Of a stretch of 34,650 bases of DNA, positions 25,675 through 34,373 are shown piece after piece. The position numbers were made by a program, and so were the translations under genes. The notes under the pieces are model-generated. The model did no database searches, was not told where the DNA came from, and saw only the letters and a program-made list of their open reading frames with translations. The stretch's first letter is position 1. Each line of letters opens with the position of its first letter. The DNA is from Actinomycetes bacterium (GTDB lineage: Bacteria > Actinomycetota > Acidimicrobiia > Acidimicrobiales > Acidimicrobiaceae), in NCBI GenBank assembly GCA_021785005.1, contig JAJYGT010000167.1:1-34650 (forward strand), given 5' to 3'.

Positions 25675-26781
25675 CTATGGCTCGACCCGTCTCAAAAACG
25701 AAAAAGACATTGCTAACACGAATAATGCAAGTGCGCCAGTTATGGCTGCGTATATCCATTGGAGTTCCCAAAATCGATAGCTCGGCTGATAACTGAATTT
25801 GTTATAAAAATGATAAGAACTCAAACACTGATCATCCAATTGTTGGTAGCGGATAAAGTTAGGTCCCTGCCCAAGAATAATAGCGTCGTTCGGTTTTTGT
25901 TGTCCTGGTGTCTCGGGATATGCTCGGGATGAACACGTCTGATAGACCTTCAACATATAAGCATTTGAAACTGGAGTTCCACGCTTGGTCAATATCGTCT
26001 CCGACACAAACTGTGCTTCAGGGGGTATTGGTTCACCGGAGTATTGAGTCAACCCCAGACTGAGCATCACGACCGGCTTATAACCCGCGAGAACCGTCGC
26101 AGATTTTGGTGTGAGCAAAATCGGTTCCGTGACTGCAACGCCAAACAGCAAAATTAGGTATGCGACTGCTGTAAGCAATACAACCAACAAGGTTCGCCTG
26201 ATAAGAATCGAGAAAAACACCGATACTGTGACCAAAAGCACTGCAATCCCAACAATAGACGCATCGCGAAATTCAAACATCTGCCACGGTCCAAAAATAC
26301 CGATTGTGTGGGGGTATATCCACCTGTTAGTTTCCACATCTTCAACTGCGGTTATTAAAAACGCACCGATAAGTCCTGGTAACAATCTCGAACCAAGCCA
26401 TTGGTTTCGCCTGATCCCTTGCGTCCAAGTAAAGCGTACACTTTTGCTTTCAAGCTCTCTGGCAAAGCTGGGCGCAACAAAAACCAACGCCCAAATTGCT
26501 GGAAGGACAAAGGTAAGCAAGTCTGTAATGGGACTTATATAAAATGGAGGGACCCCTATCGGTCCAAGACACACGTTACCTGTACATTTACTTAGTACGC
26601 CAAAATGACCAGCCCCACCAGCATTAATAAACCGCAAACGAAACCCTGCGTAGGCGAACCATAGCGTCTCGGCCAAGAGAAGGCCGACTAGCGAAACTGC
26701 CACTCTACGATACTCCATCGAGTAATCTTTGGTAATCTTAGCCAGCGACAGAGTTTTCGCCCGAGTAATAGTACTGCTCAA
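25675..26781 (-). CDS. ABC transporter permease
   Basis: 368 aa with about six hydrophobic segments: 28-48, around 83-105, 133-145, 173-195, 198-222 and a final one at about 345-362. Between the last two lies a large extracytoplasmic loop of about 120 residues (from TEPILLTPK to FWELQW) with two cysteines. The block FARELESKSVRFTWTQGIRRNQWLGSRLL (split after residue 20 it is ...TQGI) is typical of ABC-2-like permeases of GntR-linked operons in actinobacteria. It overlaps the ATPase stop by four bases. I infer export, or resistance to a cell-envelope-active compound; the substrate is unknown. Confidence 0.8.
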   Translation of the reverse strand: MSSTITRAKTLSLAKITKDYSMEYRRVAVSLVGLLLAETLWFAYAGFRLRFINAGGAGHFGVLSKCTGNVCLGPIGVPPFYISPITDLLTFVLPAIWALVFVAPSFARELESKSVRFTWTQGIRRNQWLGSRLLPGLIGAFLITAVEDVETNRWIYPHTIGIFGPWQMFEFRDASIVGIAVLLVTVSVFFSILIRRTLLVVLLTAVAYLILLFGVAVTEPILLTPKSATVLAGYKPVVMLSLGLTQYSGEPIPPEAQFVSETILTKRGTPVSNAYMLKVYQTCSSRAYPETPGQQKPNDAIILGQGPNFIRYQQLDDQCLSSYHFYNKFSYQPSYRFWELQWIYAAITGALALFVLAMSFSFLRRVEP

Positions 26782-27668
26782 TTTGGGGCCTCCGTTGTGT
26801 TTGTTGAACTACGATATAGCGATGATCCCGTCATACGGGCGATCACGATCTCCTCTAATCCAGCAGGCTTTGCGTCGAGTTGATTAACTAATGCGGCGTT
26901 GGATGTACAGACTAATAATTTCGAATCTAACTCTATCCAACATTCAAGAGGTGAGACCATTAACGAGTCGAGTAGCGCCTTTGTAGTATGCGAATTAGTC
27001 ACCCAGAAATGAGCGCCTACCACTTCATCAATTGAGTGCGACAACAAAACTGAACCTTTTGAAAGAAGAACAATATGGTCACATGCACGTTCAAGGTCTC
27101 CTACAAGATGTGATGAAAGCAGTATCGTCGACGCGTTTTCATAGGCATGGGAAAGAAATATCCCTAATAGCGTCCTACGTGAAATCGGATCAAGAGAAGC
27201 AAGCGGCTCGTCAAGCAGTACCACTGCGGGTTCCTTTGCAAGAGCTAGTAGAACTGCAACCGCGTGTTTTTGTCCTCCGGACAAATTTTCTACTCGCCGA
27301 TCCGGCGAAATCTCTAGCTGCTCGGATCGTTGGAAGAGCAACTCGTCGTTCCAAGTTGTGTTAAGGTCACTGCCCAATCTGGAAAGTTTCTTTAACGAGT
27401 ACTGCGAAGGTAAAGACGCCACTTGGTCGACGAAGCCAATTTGCGAAAGCCAGGTGGAATTCTGAGATGGCGAAGATCCATTTACCGTGACGTGGCCTGA
27501 ATCTACTTTAGCTAGACCAGCAAGAACGTGTAATAAAGTTGACTTGCCAGCACCATTTTTCCCAACTAACGCCGCAACTGAACCCTTTGGGATTTCAAAA
27601 GTAGCCAAATTCAAAGCAACATTGCGTTTGTATTTTTTTGACAATCGGTCAGCCGAAATCGCTATCAT
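26778..27668 (-). CDS. ABC transporter ATP-binding protein
   Basis: 296 aa. Walker A GKNGAGKST (about 36-44), Q-loop region QIGFVDQV, signature LSGGQ (about 130), Walker B AVVLLDEP (about 150-157), D-loop SLDP and switch His in LLSSHLV. The C-terminal 90 residues form an accessory domain of the type seen in exporters. It overlaps the gntR stop and the permease start by four bases each, so regulator, ATPase and permease form one tightly coupled operon like B. subtilis ytr operons. Confidence 0.92.
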   Translation of the reverse strand: MIAISADRLSKKYKRNVALNLATFEIPKGSVAALVGKNGAGKSTLLHVLAGLAKVDSGHVTVNGSSPSQNSTWLSQIGFVDQVASLPSQYSLKKLSRLGSDLNTTWNDELLFQRSEQLEISPDRRVENLSGGQKHAVAVLLALAKEPAVVLLDEPLASLDPISRRTLLGIFLSHAYENASTILLSSHLVGDLERACDHIVLLSKGSVLLSHSIDEVVGAHFWVTNSHTTKALLDSLMVSPLECWIELDSKLLVCTSNAALVNQLDAKPAGLEEIVIARMTGSSLYRSSTNTTEAPN

Positions 27669-28072
27669 AGAGGCTTCTCCTTTGCTTTAATTTCACGCAT
27701 AACGGTGCTAGCAAGATGCAAAATTGGTTCCCATTCAAGGCCATCTTGTCTCGCTTGGATTATGAGAGCTTCGAATTTTGAGTAATACGTGTCAAGTAGG
27801 ATTGGATTTGCGCCCTTTGGAAGATCGATAATTATCGTTCCCACACCCTGGAGTGCTTGAGCGACACCTAGAGTTTCAAGTTCCCGATACGCTTTCATAA
27901 CCGTGTTTGCGTTAATCGCGCTAACCCTCACCACTTCGCTGATGGACGGCAAATAGTCGCCTAGTGAAAGTTTTCCGGTGTATAACGATTCTTTGACTTG
28001 CTCCACAATCTGTAAAAACGGCGGGACACCCGTTGTTCTGTCGATCGAAAATTGGGTTCGCCCGTTTTTCAT
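27665..28072 (-). CDS. GntR-family regulator, YtrA type
   Basis: 135 aa. N-terminal winged helix: PPFLQIVEQVKESLYTGKL, LPSISEVVRVSAINANTVMKAYRELE, and the wing QGVGTIII. The short C-terminal part (about 85-135), without a large effector domain, marks the YtrA subfamily, which usually represses its own ABC-transporter operon. A near-perfect 26-base palindrome covers the start codon, fitting autorepression. AAAGG is only one base from the ATG and a TACTAT -10-like element lies nine bases upstream, so the mRNA may be essentially leaderless. Confidence 0.92.
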   Translation of the reverse strand: MKNGRTQFSIDRTTGVPPFLQIVEQVKESLYTGKLSLGDYLPSISEVVRVSAINANTVMKAYRELETLGVAQALQGVGTIIIDLPKGANPILLDTYYSKFEALIIQARQDGLEWEPILHLASTVMREIKAKEKPL

Positions 28073-28095
28073 ACCTTTACTATAGTAGAGGTATG
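28070..28095. promoter_or_regulatory. Palindromic operator over the gntR start
   Basis: CATACCT at 28070-28076 is mirrored by AGGTATG at 28089-28095, and the whole 26-base site is self-complementary at 24 of 26 positions. It includes the ATG of the GntR gene and a TACTAT element on that strand, so bound repressor would block transcription start directly. Confidence 0.7.
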
Positions 28096-28147
28096 AATGT
28101 TTATCACTTGAAAATCAAAACTGCAAAAAAACTTTCCGACCAATAAG

Positions 28148-29818
28148 TCAGTATTGCTCGACTTTTATCGCTGGTTTCATTTGAATAATATTTGTAGCGG
28201 CACTTTTGGCTGGCAACGACAATGTTTTATCGTCCAACTCGCCACACACGGAGCAATTTGGATCGCGCTCGGTCGTTAACCAAACACTCTGTGGCGCAAA
28301 TTGGTGCCTACGAGTCTGTTTGAAAACTTCAGGGAAAAAATCCCACTCCGGCGTGGTGGCGATGATTCCAAGAGTCCGACCCGAACTTTGCAATTTTTTA
28401 GTCAACTTTGCCGCCGGTGTGTGCTCATTCGCGAGCATACCAATTGCCACTATGGATGCCTGTTCACAAACCAAATGTATTGACGGTCCCAACGCTTGTG
28501 ATGCATCTAGGTCTTTTGTCAAGCGATTATGGTTCATTCGCTTGTCCACGAGCGTGCCGCCTAGATTGCACGCTAAGCACGGGTCATTGCGCTTGGGATC
28601 ACATAGTACAACCTCCCCTGCGTCTGCATTTAGATAGAGTCTCACAGAGATCATGGGTGTACCCACGCCGTATGCCACGCGAGATAGGAGTGCTTGAGCA
28701 TTTGGATCATTGGTCAGAGCAAGTACAAGATCAGCTTCTGAACACAACTGGGCAAGTTCGGGTACTTGCTGAACAGCAAGCCGAAAACCATTAACTTTGC
28801 CAATCGGATTAACTGATCGAAGTAAGTCCGTCGCGGCAGCTATTTTATCAAGCCCAACATCTAGTAACCGATACGACGTATTTATGAGGTCTGACTCTTC
28901 CACAATATCTGGGTCTATGAGAATAAAGTTAGCGACCCCAACTCTTGCCAAATCCCCAAGAATTTGCGATCCTGTGGACCCAAGACCCGCGATAAGTACC
29001 TTACCTGAAGATAGATCCCCCGCAAATGGGTTAACTCGGTCGTAAATTACACCCCGACGATTCGCCAAAAACGTGCTTAGTACCGACTTTAACTGCTGAG
29101 ATGAAGGCTTACTTGAATACCAGGAGACAGTTCGAACAACGTCAATCTCGTCGTTTTGAAAACTGGCAACGACGGGAGCTGCGTGGGGATAATTGTAACA
29201 AAATCCAACTACGTAACGTTTCGGGTTTTGAGAAGAATCAAACCAAAATGCCAGAAGATCTTGATCCCCAACTCGCAGGCTCGTTCCGCGCGCATGGGGA
29301 TCTAGGCCTGCGAACTGAAGATCTTTGGCAATAGGAATCACTACTGGCTTCGCGCGCACGATTGATGCCGTGCCGTCTAAACAAAGCGTTACCAAATGAA
29401 TACTCATTCGATACGCGCCCTCTAAGAGCGCCACATCGAATTCTCTCGCTTCACCACCGCTAACGACAAATAACCAAAGGTCTTGAAGACCTGGATTCGC
29501 ATTCAACTTCAAGCTCGCTGTGTCAAGATCGTGCATTGATGGGTCAGGTGTCCCTTCGGGGTGGAACCGCACGAAGCCGGCAAATTGACCATCCTCTTGA
29601 GCTGGTGGCACATATTGAGCCTCGGCTAAACAATCTGCAGTGTCGCATTGGCTCTCGCAATAACCACCTCTCGTGCCCTCTATTAGCGCGTGAATCAAAC
29701 CTGCAGTTTTTATTAGCGCACCACTTCGCCTTGGTGCAAATCCACAGAATTGTAGTTCGATCGACTTTTGAAGGCCATCCGTTATCCGCACAAGAGGATC
29801 ACTCATACGCTGACCCAT
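28148..29818 (-). CDS. E1-like (ThiF) protein with JAB-like N-terminal half
   Basis: 556 aa. Residues about 270-470 form an E1/ThiF adenylation domain: VLIAGLGSTGSQILGDLARVGV (nucleotide loop 278-283), LIDPDIVEESDLINTSYR, GLDKIAAA, and VLALTNDPNAQALLSRVAYG. Two CxxC pairs (Cys414/417 in DPCLACN, Cys522/525 in NCSVCG) should bind zinc. The N-terminal half has GFVRFHPEGTPDPSMHDLD (81-99), resembling the JAMM signature HxHP...SxxD of JAB deubiquitinase-like proteins, but its first His is Arg. E1-JAB fusions occur in ubiquitin-like and thiolation systems; no ubiquitin-like, E2 or CBASS gene is visible here. The loop usually holding the Arg finger (NLNRQ) reads LINTSYR. Divergent from an HTH gene. 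Function unknown. Confidence 0.8.
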   Translation of the reverse strand: MGQRMSDPLVRITDGLQKSIELQFCGFAPRRSGALIKTAGLIHALIEGTRGGYCESQCDTADCLAEAQYVPPAQEDGQFAGFVRFHPEGTPDPSMHDLDTASLKLNANPGLQDLWLFVVSGGEAREFDVALLEGAYRMSIHLVTLCLDGTASIVRAKPVVIPIAKDLQFAGLDPHARGTSLRVGDQDLLAFWFDSSQNPKRYVVGFCYNYPHAAPVVASFQNDEIDVVRTVSWYSSKPSSQQLKSVLSTFLANRRGVIYDRVNPFAGDLSSGKVLIAGLGSTGSQILGDLARVGVANFILIDPDIVEESDLINTSYRLLDVGLDKIAAATDLLRSVNPIGKVNGFRLAVQQVPELAQLCSEADLVLALTNDPNAQALLSRVAYGVGTPMISVRLYLNADAGEVVLCDPKRNDPCLACNLGGTLVDKRMNHNRLTKDLDASQALGPSIHLVCEQASIVAIGMLANEHTPAAKLTKKLQSSGRTLGIIATTPEWDFFPEVFKQTRRHQFAPQSVWLTTERDPNCSVCGELDDKTLSLPAKSAATNIIQMKPAIKVEQY

Positions 29819-29930
29819 GTCGGTGATTTACGCTCGTACTTTGCTATCGAAACTTGTGTCACCATTGCAAACCACCTTTGGTATTCCCAAATTGTTTCGC
29901 TTTCGCTCTTGACATTTACGTTAGAACCGA

Positions 29931-29983
29931 TTGGATAGGTATCGTAATACCCCGTTATCAAGGTCTTTTCGATACCTATCCAA
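29931..29983. repeat. Perfect 14-bp inverted repeat
   Basis: TTGGATAGGTATCG at 29931-29944 is repeated exactly in inverted form at 29970-29983 with a 25-base spacer. It lies in the 403-base gap between the divergent ThiF and HTH genes (29819-30221), which holds no other gene. It could be an operator for the HTH protein, a structured leader or a tiny mobile remnant. No T-run follows either arm. Confidence 0.75.
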
Positions 29984-30208
29984 CCCAGGAAACGCATCTG
30001 CCGCAACTAGTGAAGTTTGTGCGAGTAAAGCGAGAAAGTTCGTGTCGCACTTGAGCGTTCGAACTTAGTACATCTCACGAACAAAACCACAATCAGTCAC
30101 CCAAAATCAAAACAAAACCACAAATTATTTTTTCTCCTAAAAAACTAACATTTCGAAGTAACATACGCACAATTTTGCATTAACTTCTGTTTTTACAAAT
30201 ATTTTCTG

Positions 30209-30222
30209 TAATAATTCTCGTA
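30209..30222 (+). promoter_or_regulatory. Putative -10 element, leaderless start
   Basis: TAATAAT at 30209-30215 ends seven bases before the ATG of the HTH gene, and there is no ribosome binding site. This spacing fits a leaderless transcript, common in actinobacteria. A good -35 hexamer is not obvious. Confidence 0.4.
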
Positions 30223-31664
30223 TGCCACAAGAGCAAACCCACAACGAATCCTCTAGATCACGCGTAGCCGGCGATGCGAAAGATTGGGATAACTTTGGGA
30301 ACGAGCTGCGTGTTGCAATGACCCAAGCTGGCGTAAACTCGAAACAACTAACTGAAAGGCTGATCGACGATTGGCCATGGATCGACCCCTCCGTTATACG
30401 GGATTGGCGTGTTGGACGCCGCCGACCCCAGCTTCGAATACTGCCAGCCCTGTCAAACGCTCTTAACAAACCCGCCTGGTATTTTGCAAGCGTACTTGGT
30501 CTCGTCGATGCAGCTCAGCTAAGTAGCTCGCGAATTGTAACTCTTTGTGCTGAACTACTCGAACTAAAGCAAGAAAATCTAAACCTCCATACGCGGTTGA
30601 CAAAAGAGCGCGACAAACCCTGCGGATTAGGTCCATTGATAGTACAAGCGGTTTCGAATGGTTGGTCTGTTGGCATACATCCCGGCATTGAAGGACCTAA
30701 GAAATTGCCAATGCATGTTGCTAACCGGCTGTTATTTCAATGTGAACAAAAAGTTGCAAATCCCGCTCAAAAATTGCTAGACGACGTTGGAAGCGAGCTC
30801 GTAGCGATCGGAGCTGTAGCAAATATTAAAGACCGCAGTGGCAAGGGCTGGCCCTGGCCGTATACAAACCAAGAAGAACCTGATGGATTGCGCTGGTCAG
30901 TACCGCTTATTGGGGGTGCCATAGCTAAACCAGAAACTTCTCCTCAATGGTCAATCGGTTTTTTATCGTTGAGCGTAAGAAGTTGGTTTTCCGATGTTGC
31001 CGCACACATCGCATCTGCGCTCGGATACGGACTTATCAGCACCAGGTATCTTGCTGCGCAAGAACACCCACAGATGTCACCAGCTGCAAACGACGATTTT
31101 AAAGTTCCCTATTTGGGGATGTTGGTCGACTCGCCGCCGATTGGCTATTGCTGGCACCATTTTGGTGCCCCTGCAGGCACTGACCATGTGCGCAGAGCGC
31201 TACGTTCCCTGAGATCTAATGGCCCGACAATTATAGTCCGAGCGCGCGAAAGCGACAAACTACTTCAATACGCTGCGACATGGTCAAATAAGAGTCAAAG
31301 CGAAAAAATCATCGAACACAAAAACAGAATCATTCGCGATAGGTTCGAGGTGCTCCTACAAGAACGCACTCGAATCGATGAATACGTAAAACGAGCCTTA
31401 CCAACAAAATGCGTCGTGCAAATTGATGTAGACCATGTTACCAACGATATTTCGGTTTCACCGAGAGATATACGGGACTTAAATCATGAAAGAAGCCTGA
31501 ATCTTGCGTTAGAAGTCGTGAATCGTCTAGAAAAACTTGGTGTTGCCAACGCAGATCCGGTCCAATGGAAGAACCAGGGCTACCTAAGAAAGTGGGCGCT
31601 TTTAGCTAAAACACAGCGCTACTCGTCATCGCCTTCTAAGTCACTTATGTCGAATGAAACCTAA
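30222..31664 (+). CDS. XRE-like HTH protein with unknown C-terminal region
   Basis: 480 aa. Residues about 23-85 look like a lambda-repressor-type HTH: FGNELRVAMTQAGVNSKQL, DPSVIRDWRVGRRRPQL, LPALSNALNKPAWYF. A short helical linker (LCAELLELKQENLNLHTRL) follows. The remaining 360 residues match no domain I can name; they include PWPYTNQEEPDG, VRSWFSDVAAHIASALG, IGYCWHHFGAPAGTDHVRRA and a charged helical stretch (KIIEHKNRIIRDRFEVLLQERTR, written here only in part by position, about 367-389). No Walker, nuclease or kinase motif was seen. Divergent from the ThiF gene; I infer a regulator or sensor partner of it. The start has no ribosome binding site. Confidence 0.75.
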   Translation: MPQEQTHNESSRSRVAGDAKDWDNFGNELRVAMTQAGVNSKQLTERLIDDWPWIDPSVIRDWRVGRRRPQLRILPALSNALNKPAWYFASVLGLVDAAQLSSSRIVTLCAELLELKQENLNLHTRLTKERDKPCGLGPLIVQAVSNGWSVGIHPGIEGPKKLPMHVANRLLFQCEQKVANPAQKLLDDVGSELVAIGAVANIKDRSGKGWPWPYTNQEEPDGLRWSVPLIGGAIAKPETSPQWSIGFLSLSVRSWFSDVAAHIASALGYGLISTRYLAAQEHPQMSPAANDDFKVPYLGMLVDSPPIGYCWHHFGAPAGTDHVRRALRSLRSNGPTIIVRARESDKLLQYAATWSNKSQSEKIIEHKNRIIRDRFEVLLQERTRIDEYVKRALPTKCVVQIDVDHVTNDISVSPRDIRDLNHERSLNLALEVVNRLEKLGVANADPVQWKNQGYLRKWALLAKTQRYSSSPSKSLMSNET

Positions 31665-31799
31665 ATGCATCTTTTTGCCAAAGTAGCGCAGATTTCCAAC
31701 TCTGGAAAGTGAAAAGTGTTTAAGTCGATATCCGACCTAAAAAGCGTCGCTTACGGCTGCGCACTTTAGCTGTCGTGGCCAGTTTTCAAACCTGTTTGT

Positions 31800-32303
31800 T
31801 CAATCCTCGAAGGCTTGGTTCCACGCTCCAAAAATTCGCTCAAACGACGAACCTAATGACTCTGGAAGAACGCGCATATTAGCAACAGACGTCATGAAGT
31901 TAGTATCGCCAACCCATCTAGGAACCACGTGAAAATGGATATGGTCATCGATTGCCGCACCTCCAGCTCGTCCAATGTTTGATCCTAAGTTAAATCCGCC
32001 CGGTTCGTATACTTTTTCAAGCACAGAAGTACAAGTGCGAAGTAACAACATAGTCTCTATCAACAATTCATCAACTAAGTCGTTTAGCCTGGCGACATGC
32101 TCATACGGCACGACCATTAAGTGACCGGGAGCATACGGATAGGCGTTTAGTACCACGTAGTTAAATTTCGCTCGCGCAATTACATGAGATTCGGCGCTCG
32201 GATCTAGCCCACCAAGAGCACATAACACACATTGAGACTCATTTTTCGAGATTTGATTTCCCTCGATAAAAGTTCTACGCCAACCTGCCCAAAGCTGATC
32301 CAT
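31800..32303 (-). CDS. HIT-family hydrolase, Ap4A phosphorylase-like
   Basis: 167 aa. HIT motif HIHFHVVPRW with its catalytic middle His, preceded by AYPYAPGHLMVVPYEHV and NLGSNIGRAGGAAIDD. The start LWAGWRRTF and the genomic place after thrS match M. tuberculosis Rv2613c, an Ap4A phosphorylase. A CVLC pair near residue 25 may bind zinc. The ATG overlaps the thrS stop by one base (TAATG). In M. tuberculosis pgsA follows directly; here an accessory region intervenes. A 135-base gap to the convergent HTH gene shows only an imperfect hairpin. Confidence 0.92.
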   Translation of the reverse strand: MDQLWAGWRRTFIEGNQISKNESQCVLCALGGLDPSAESHVIARAKFNYVVLNAYPYAPGHLMVVPYEHVARLNDLVDELLIETMLLLRTCTSVLEKVYEPGGFNLGSNIGRAGGAAIDDHIHFHVVPRWVGDTNFMTSVANMRVLPESLGSSFERIFGAWNQAFED

Positions 32304-34321
32304 TAATTCGGACCACCAACAAGGTTGGGCGCGATCTCGCTCTCGACCAAAGACAAGAAATCCTCAAGCGCCACATCGGTATCTGGACTTTGGGAATCTC
32401 GGCGATTCACGCCGATCGTTCCAGCTGGTTCGTCTCGATCTCCAACGACTAAAATGTATGGAACTTTATCTAGCTTTGATCGGCGAATTCTTGCGCCCAA
32501 TGGTTCAGTTGCACTTACGACGATTGACCGACCACCAATAGCTGCAAGTTTTGTATTGACCAAATTCGCATAGTCATCATTTGTCTCTTTGACGGGCAAG
32601 ACCACAAATTGCACTGGAGAGAGCCAGGTTGGCAACGCGCCGGCGTAATGTTCTAGCAAAATGGCAAAAAATCGTTCGACTGAACCAAAGAGTGCGCGAT
32701 GGATCATATATGGACGTTTGCGCGTATTGTCAGAATCAACAAACTCCATATCAAAACGCTGCGGCAGCTGGAGATCTACCTGTAACGTCGACACCTGCCA
32801 GCGCCTTTTGATTGCGTCCTTTAGGTGAACATCGATCTTTGGAGCATAAAAGGCACCTTCGCCCTTGGCAACAACAAAGGGAATCCCAGAATTCACCAGG
32901 GCATATTCGAGTGCCTGAGTTGCCTCTTCCCACTCTTTGTCGTCGCCCACAGATTTCTCTGGTCGTGTAGCTAGTTCGGCTTCGAAATCATCCAATCCAA
33001 ACATACGTAACAAACTCACGACGAACGTCAACAATCGGGTAAGTTCATCGCCCAATTGGCTCGGGGAACAAAATATGTGGGCATCGTCTTGGGTCAGGCC
33101 TCGAACTCGAGCCAATCCGTGCAATACGCCAGATCGCTCAAAACGATACACGGTTCCAAACTCAAAGAGTCGTAATGGTAATTCACGATACGAGCGTTGT
33201 CTTGATTTATAGATCAAGATGTGCATTGGACAATTCATCGGTTTGGGATAATAGGTAGCACCTTCCATCTCCATTGGCGGGTACATGCCATCTTTGTACC
33301 ACTCGAGATGCCCAGATATTTCAAACAAAGTTGACTTGGCTAAATGCGGCGTCCAAGCCAGTTGATACCCGCTGGCAAGATGTGACTTCTTTGAAAAGTC
33401 CTCCATGAGGTGACGTACCAAGGCGCCTTTGGGATGAAAAACCGGCAAACCACTTCCAATCTCTGGAGGGAAGTGGAACAAATCTAAGTCGACGCCAAGT
33501 TTGCGATGATCGCGACGCTCAGCTTCGATCAGTCGGGCGAGATACTCCTCTAGAGCTTGTTTAGACTCCCACGCTGTGCCATATAGCCTCTGAAGTTGAT
33601 CGCGCTTTTCATCCCCTCTCCAATAGGCGCCTGCGACTCTCATCAACCGAAAATGTCCAAGGCGCGAAGTCGAAGGTACATGTGGTCCACGGCATAGGTC
33701 AACAAAGGTCTCGGTGTTTCGATATGTTGAAATACCCTTAGATGACACACCTTCGGCAATATCAATGTCATCACCGCTCGCTTGTTCAACCCGATCTATT
33801 ATCTCCAACTTGAACGGCTGGTCAGCAAAAAGGACCTTTCCCTCTTCAATCGTGCACTCTTGACGAGTAAATCTCTGATTCGATTTGATTATGCCGCGCA
33901 TCTTCTTTTCAATGATCTCTAAATCGTCATCGCTAAATCGAGCCGCATTCGGAAGCGCAAAATCGTAATAAAAGCCATCAGCAATAGATGGACCAATTGC
34001 AAACTTTGCACCGGGCCACAACTCCAAGACTGCTTGTGCCATCACATGCGCAGTTGAATGCCGCAATACTTCGCGACCCTTCTCACTTGCGGCCGAAACC
34101 AGTGTTATCGCTATCGACTCGGGTCGATCCGCATTGGGAGTCGTCGAGGTAGCTTCCGCCAGGCTATCTAATGAAGTTGATAGATCAAAAAGCTCACCGT
34201 CGAATTCAAACACTATTACGCCGAGTTCACGTTTGGGATCTACCTTAGTTGTCAGTTCGAACCCATCTTTTGCCTCAACCACCGTTTGTTCTTGGCCGTT
34301 TGGAAGTTTCACTATTATCAT
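32303..34321 (-). CDS. thrS: Threonine-tRNA ligase
   Basis: Charges tRNA-Thr. 672 aa, complete. Domains in order: TGS (about 1-65), editing domain with HSTAHVMAQA near residue 90 and the metal-site block YRNTETFVDLCRGPHVPST, class II catalytic core with the zinc cysteine in MNCPMHI, motif 2 FEFGTVYRFE and HGLARVRGLTQDDAHIF, motif 3 RPYMIHRALFGSVERF, and the anticodon domain from LPTWLSPVQ. ATG start at 34321. In many bacteria thrS has a T-box or leader control; I saw none in the 52 bases between it and mshC. Confidence 0.98.
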   Translation of the reverse strand: MIIVKLPNGQEQTVVEAKDGFELTTKVDPKRELGVIVFEFDGELFDLSTSLDSLAEATSTTPNADRPESIAITLVSAASEKGREVLRHSTAHVMAQAVLELWPGAKFAIGPSIADGFYYDFALPNAARFSDDDLEIIEKKMRGIIKSNQRFTRQECTIEEGKVLFADQPFKLEIIDRVEQASGDDIDIAEGVSSKGISTYRNTETFVDLCRGPHVPSTSRLGHFRLMRVAGAYWRGDEKRDQLQRLYGTAWESKQALEEYLARLIEAERRDHRKLGVDLDLFHFPPEIGSGLPVFHPKGALVRHLMEDFSKKSHLASGYQLAWTPHLAKSTLFEISGHLEWYKDGMYPPMEMEGATYYPKPMNCPMHILIYKSRQRSYRELPLRLFEFGTVYRFERSGVLHGLARVRGLTQDDAHIFCSPSQLGDELTRLLTFVVSLLRMFGLDDFEAELATRPEKSVGDDKEWEEATQALEYALVNSGIPFVVAKGEGAFYAPKIDVHLKDAIKRRWQVSTLQVDLQLPQRFDMEFVDSDNTRKRPYMIHRALFGSVERFFAILLEHYAGALPTWLSPVQFVVLPVKETNDDYANLVNTKLAAIGGRSIVVSATEPLGARIRRSKLDKVPYILVVGDRDEPAGTIGVNRRDSQSPDTDVALEDFLSLVESEIAPNLVGGPN

Positions 34322-34373
34322 TTAATTCGGTCTACCTTATTGGTTTCACAATGTTATCGTTTTTCAAACGTAG

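Noticed and set aside
31665-31799. Terminator between the convergent HTH and HIT genes
   Set aside because: The hairpin around 31740-31770 is imperfect and lacks a clean T-run.
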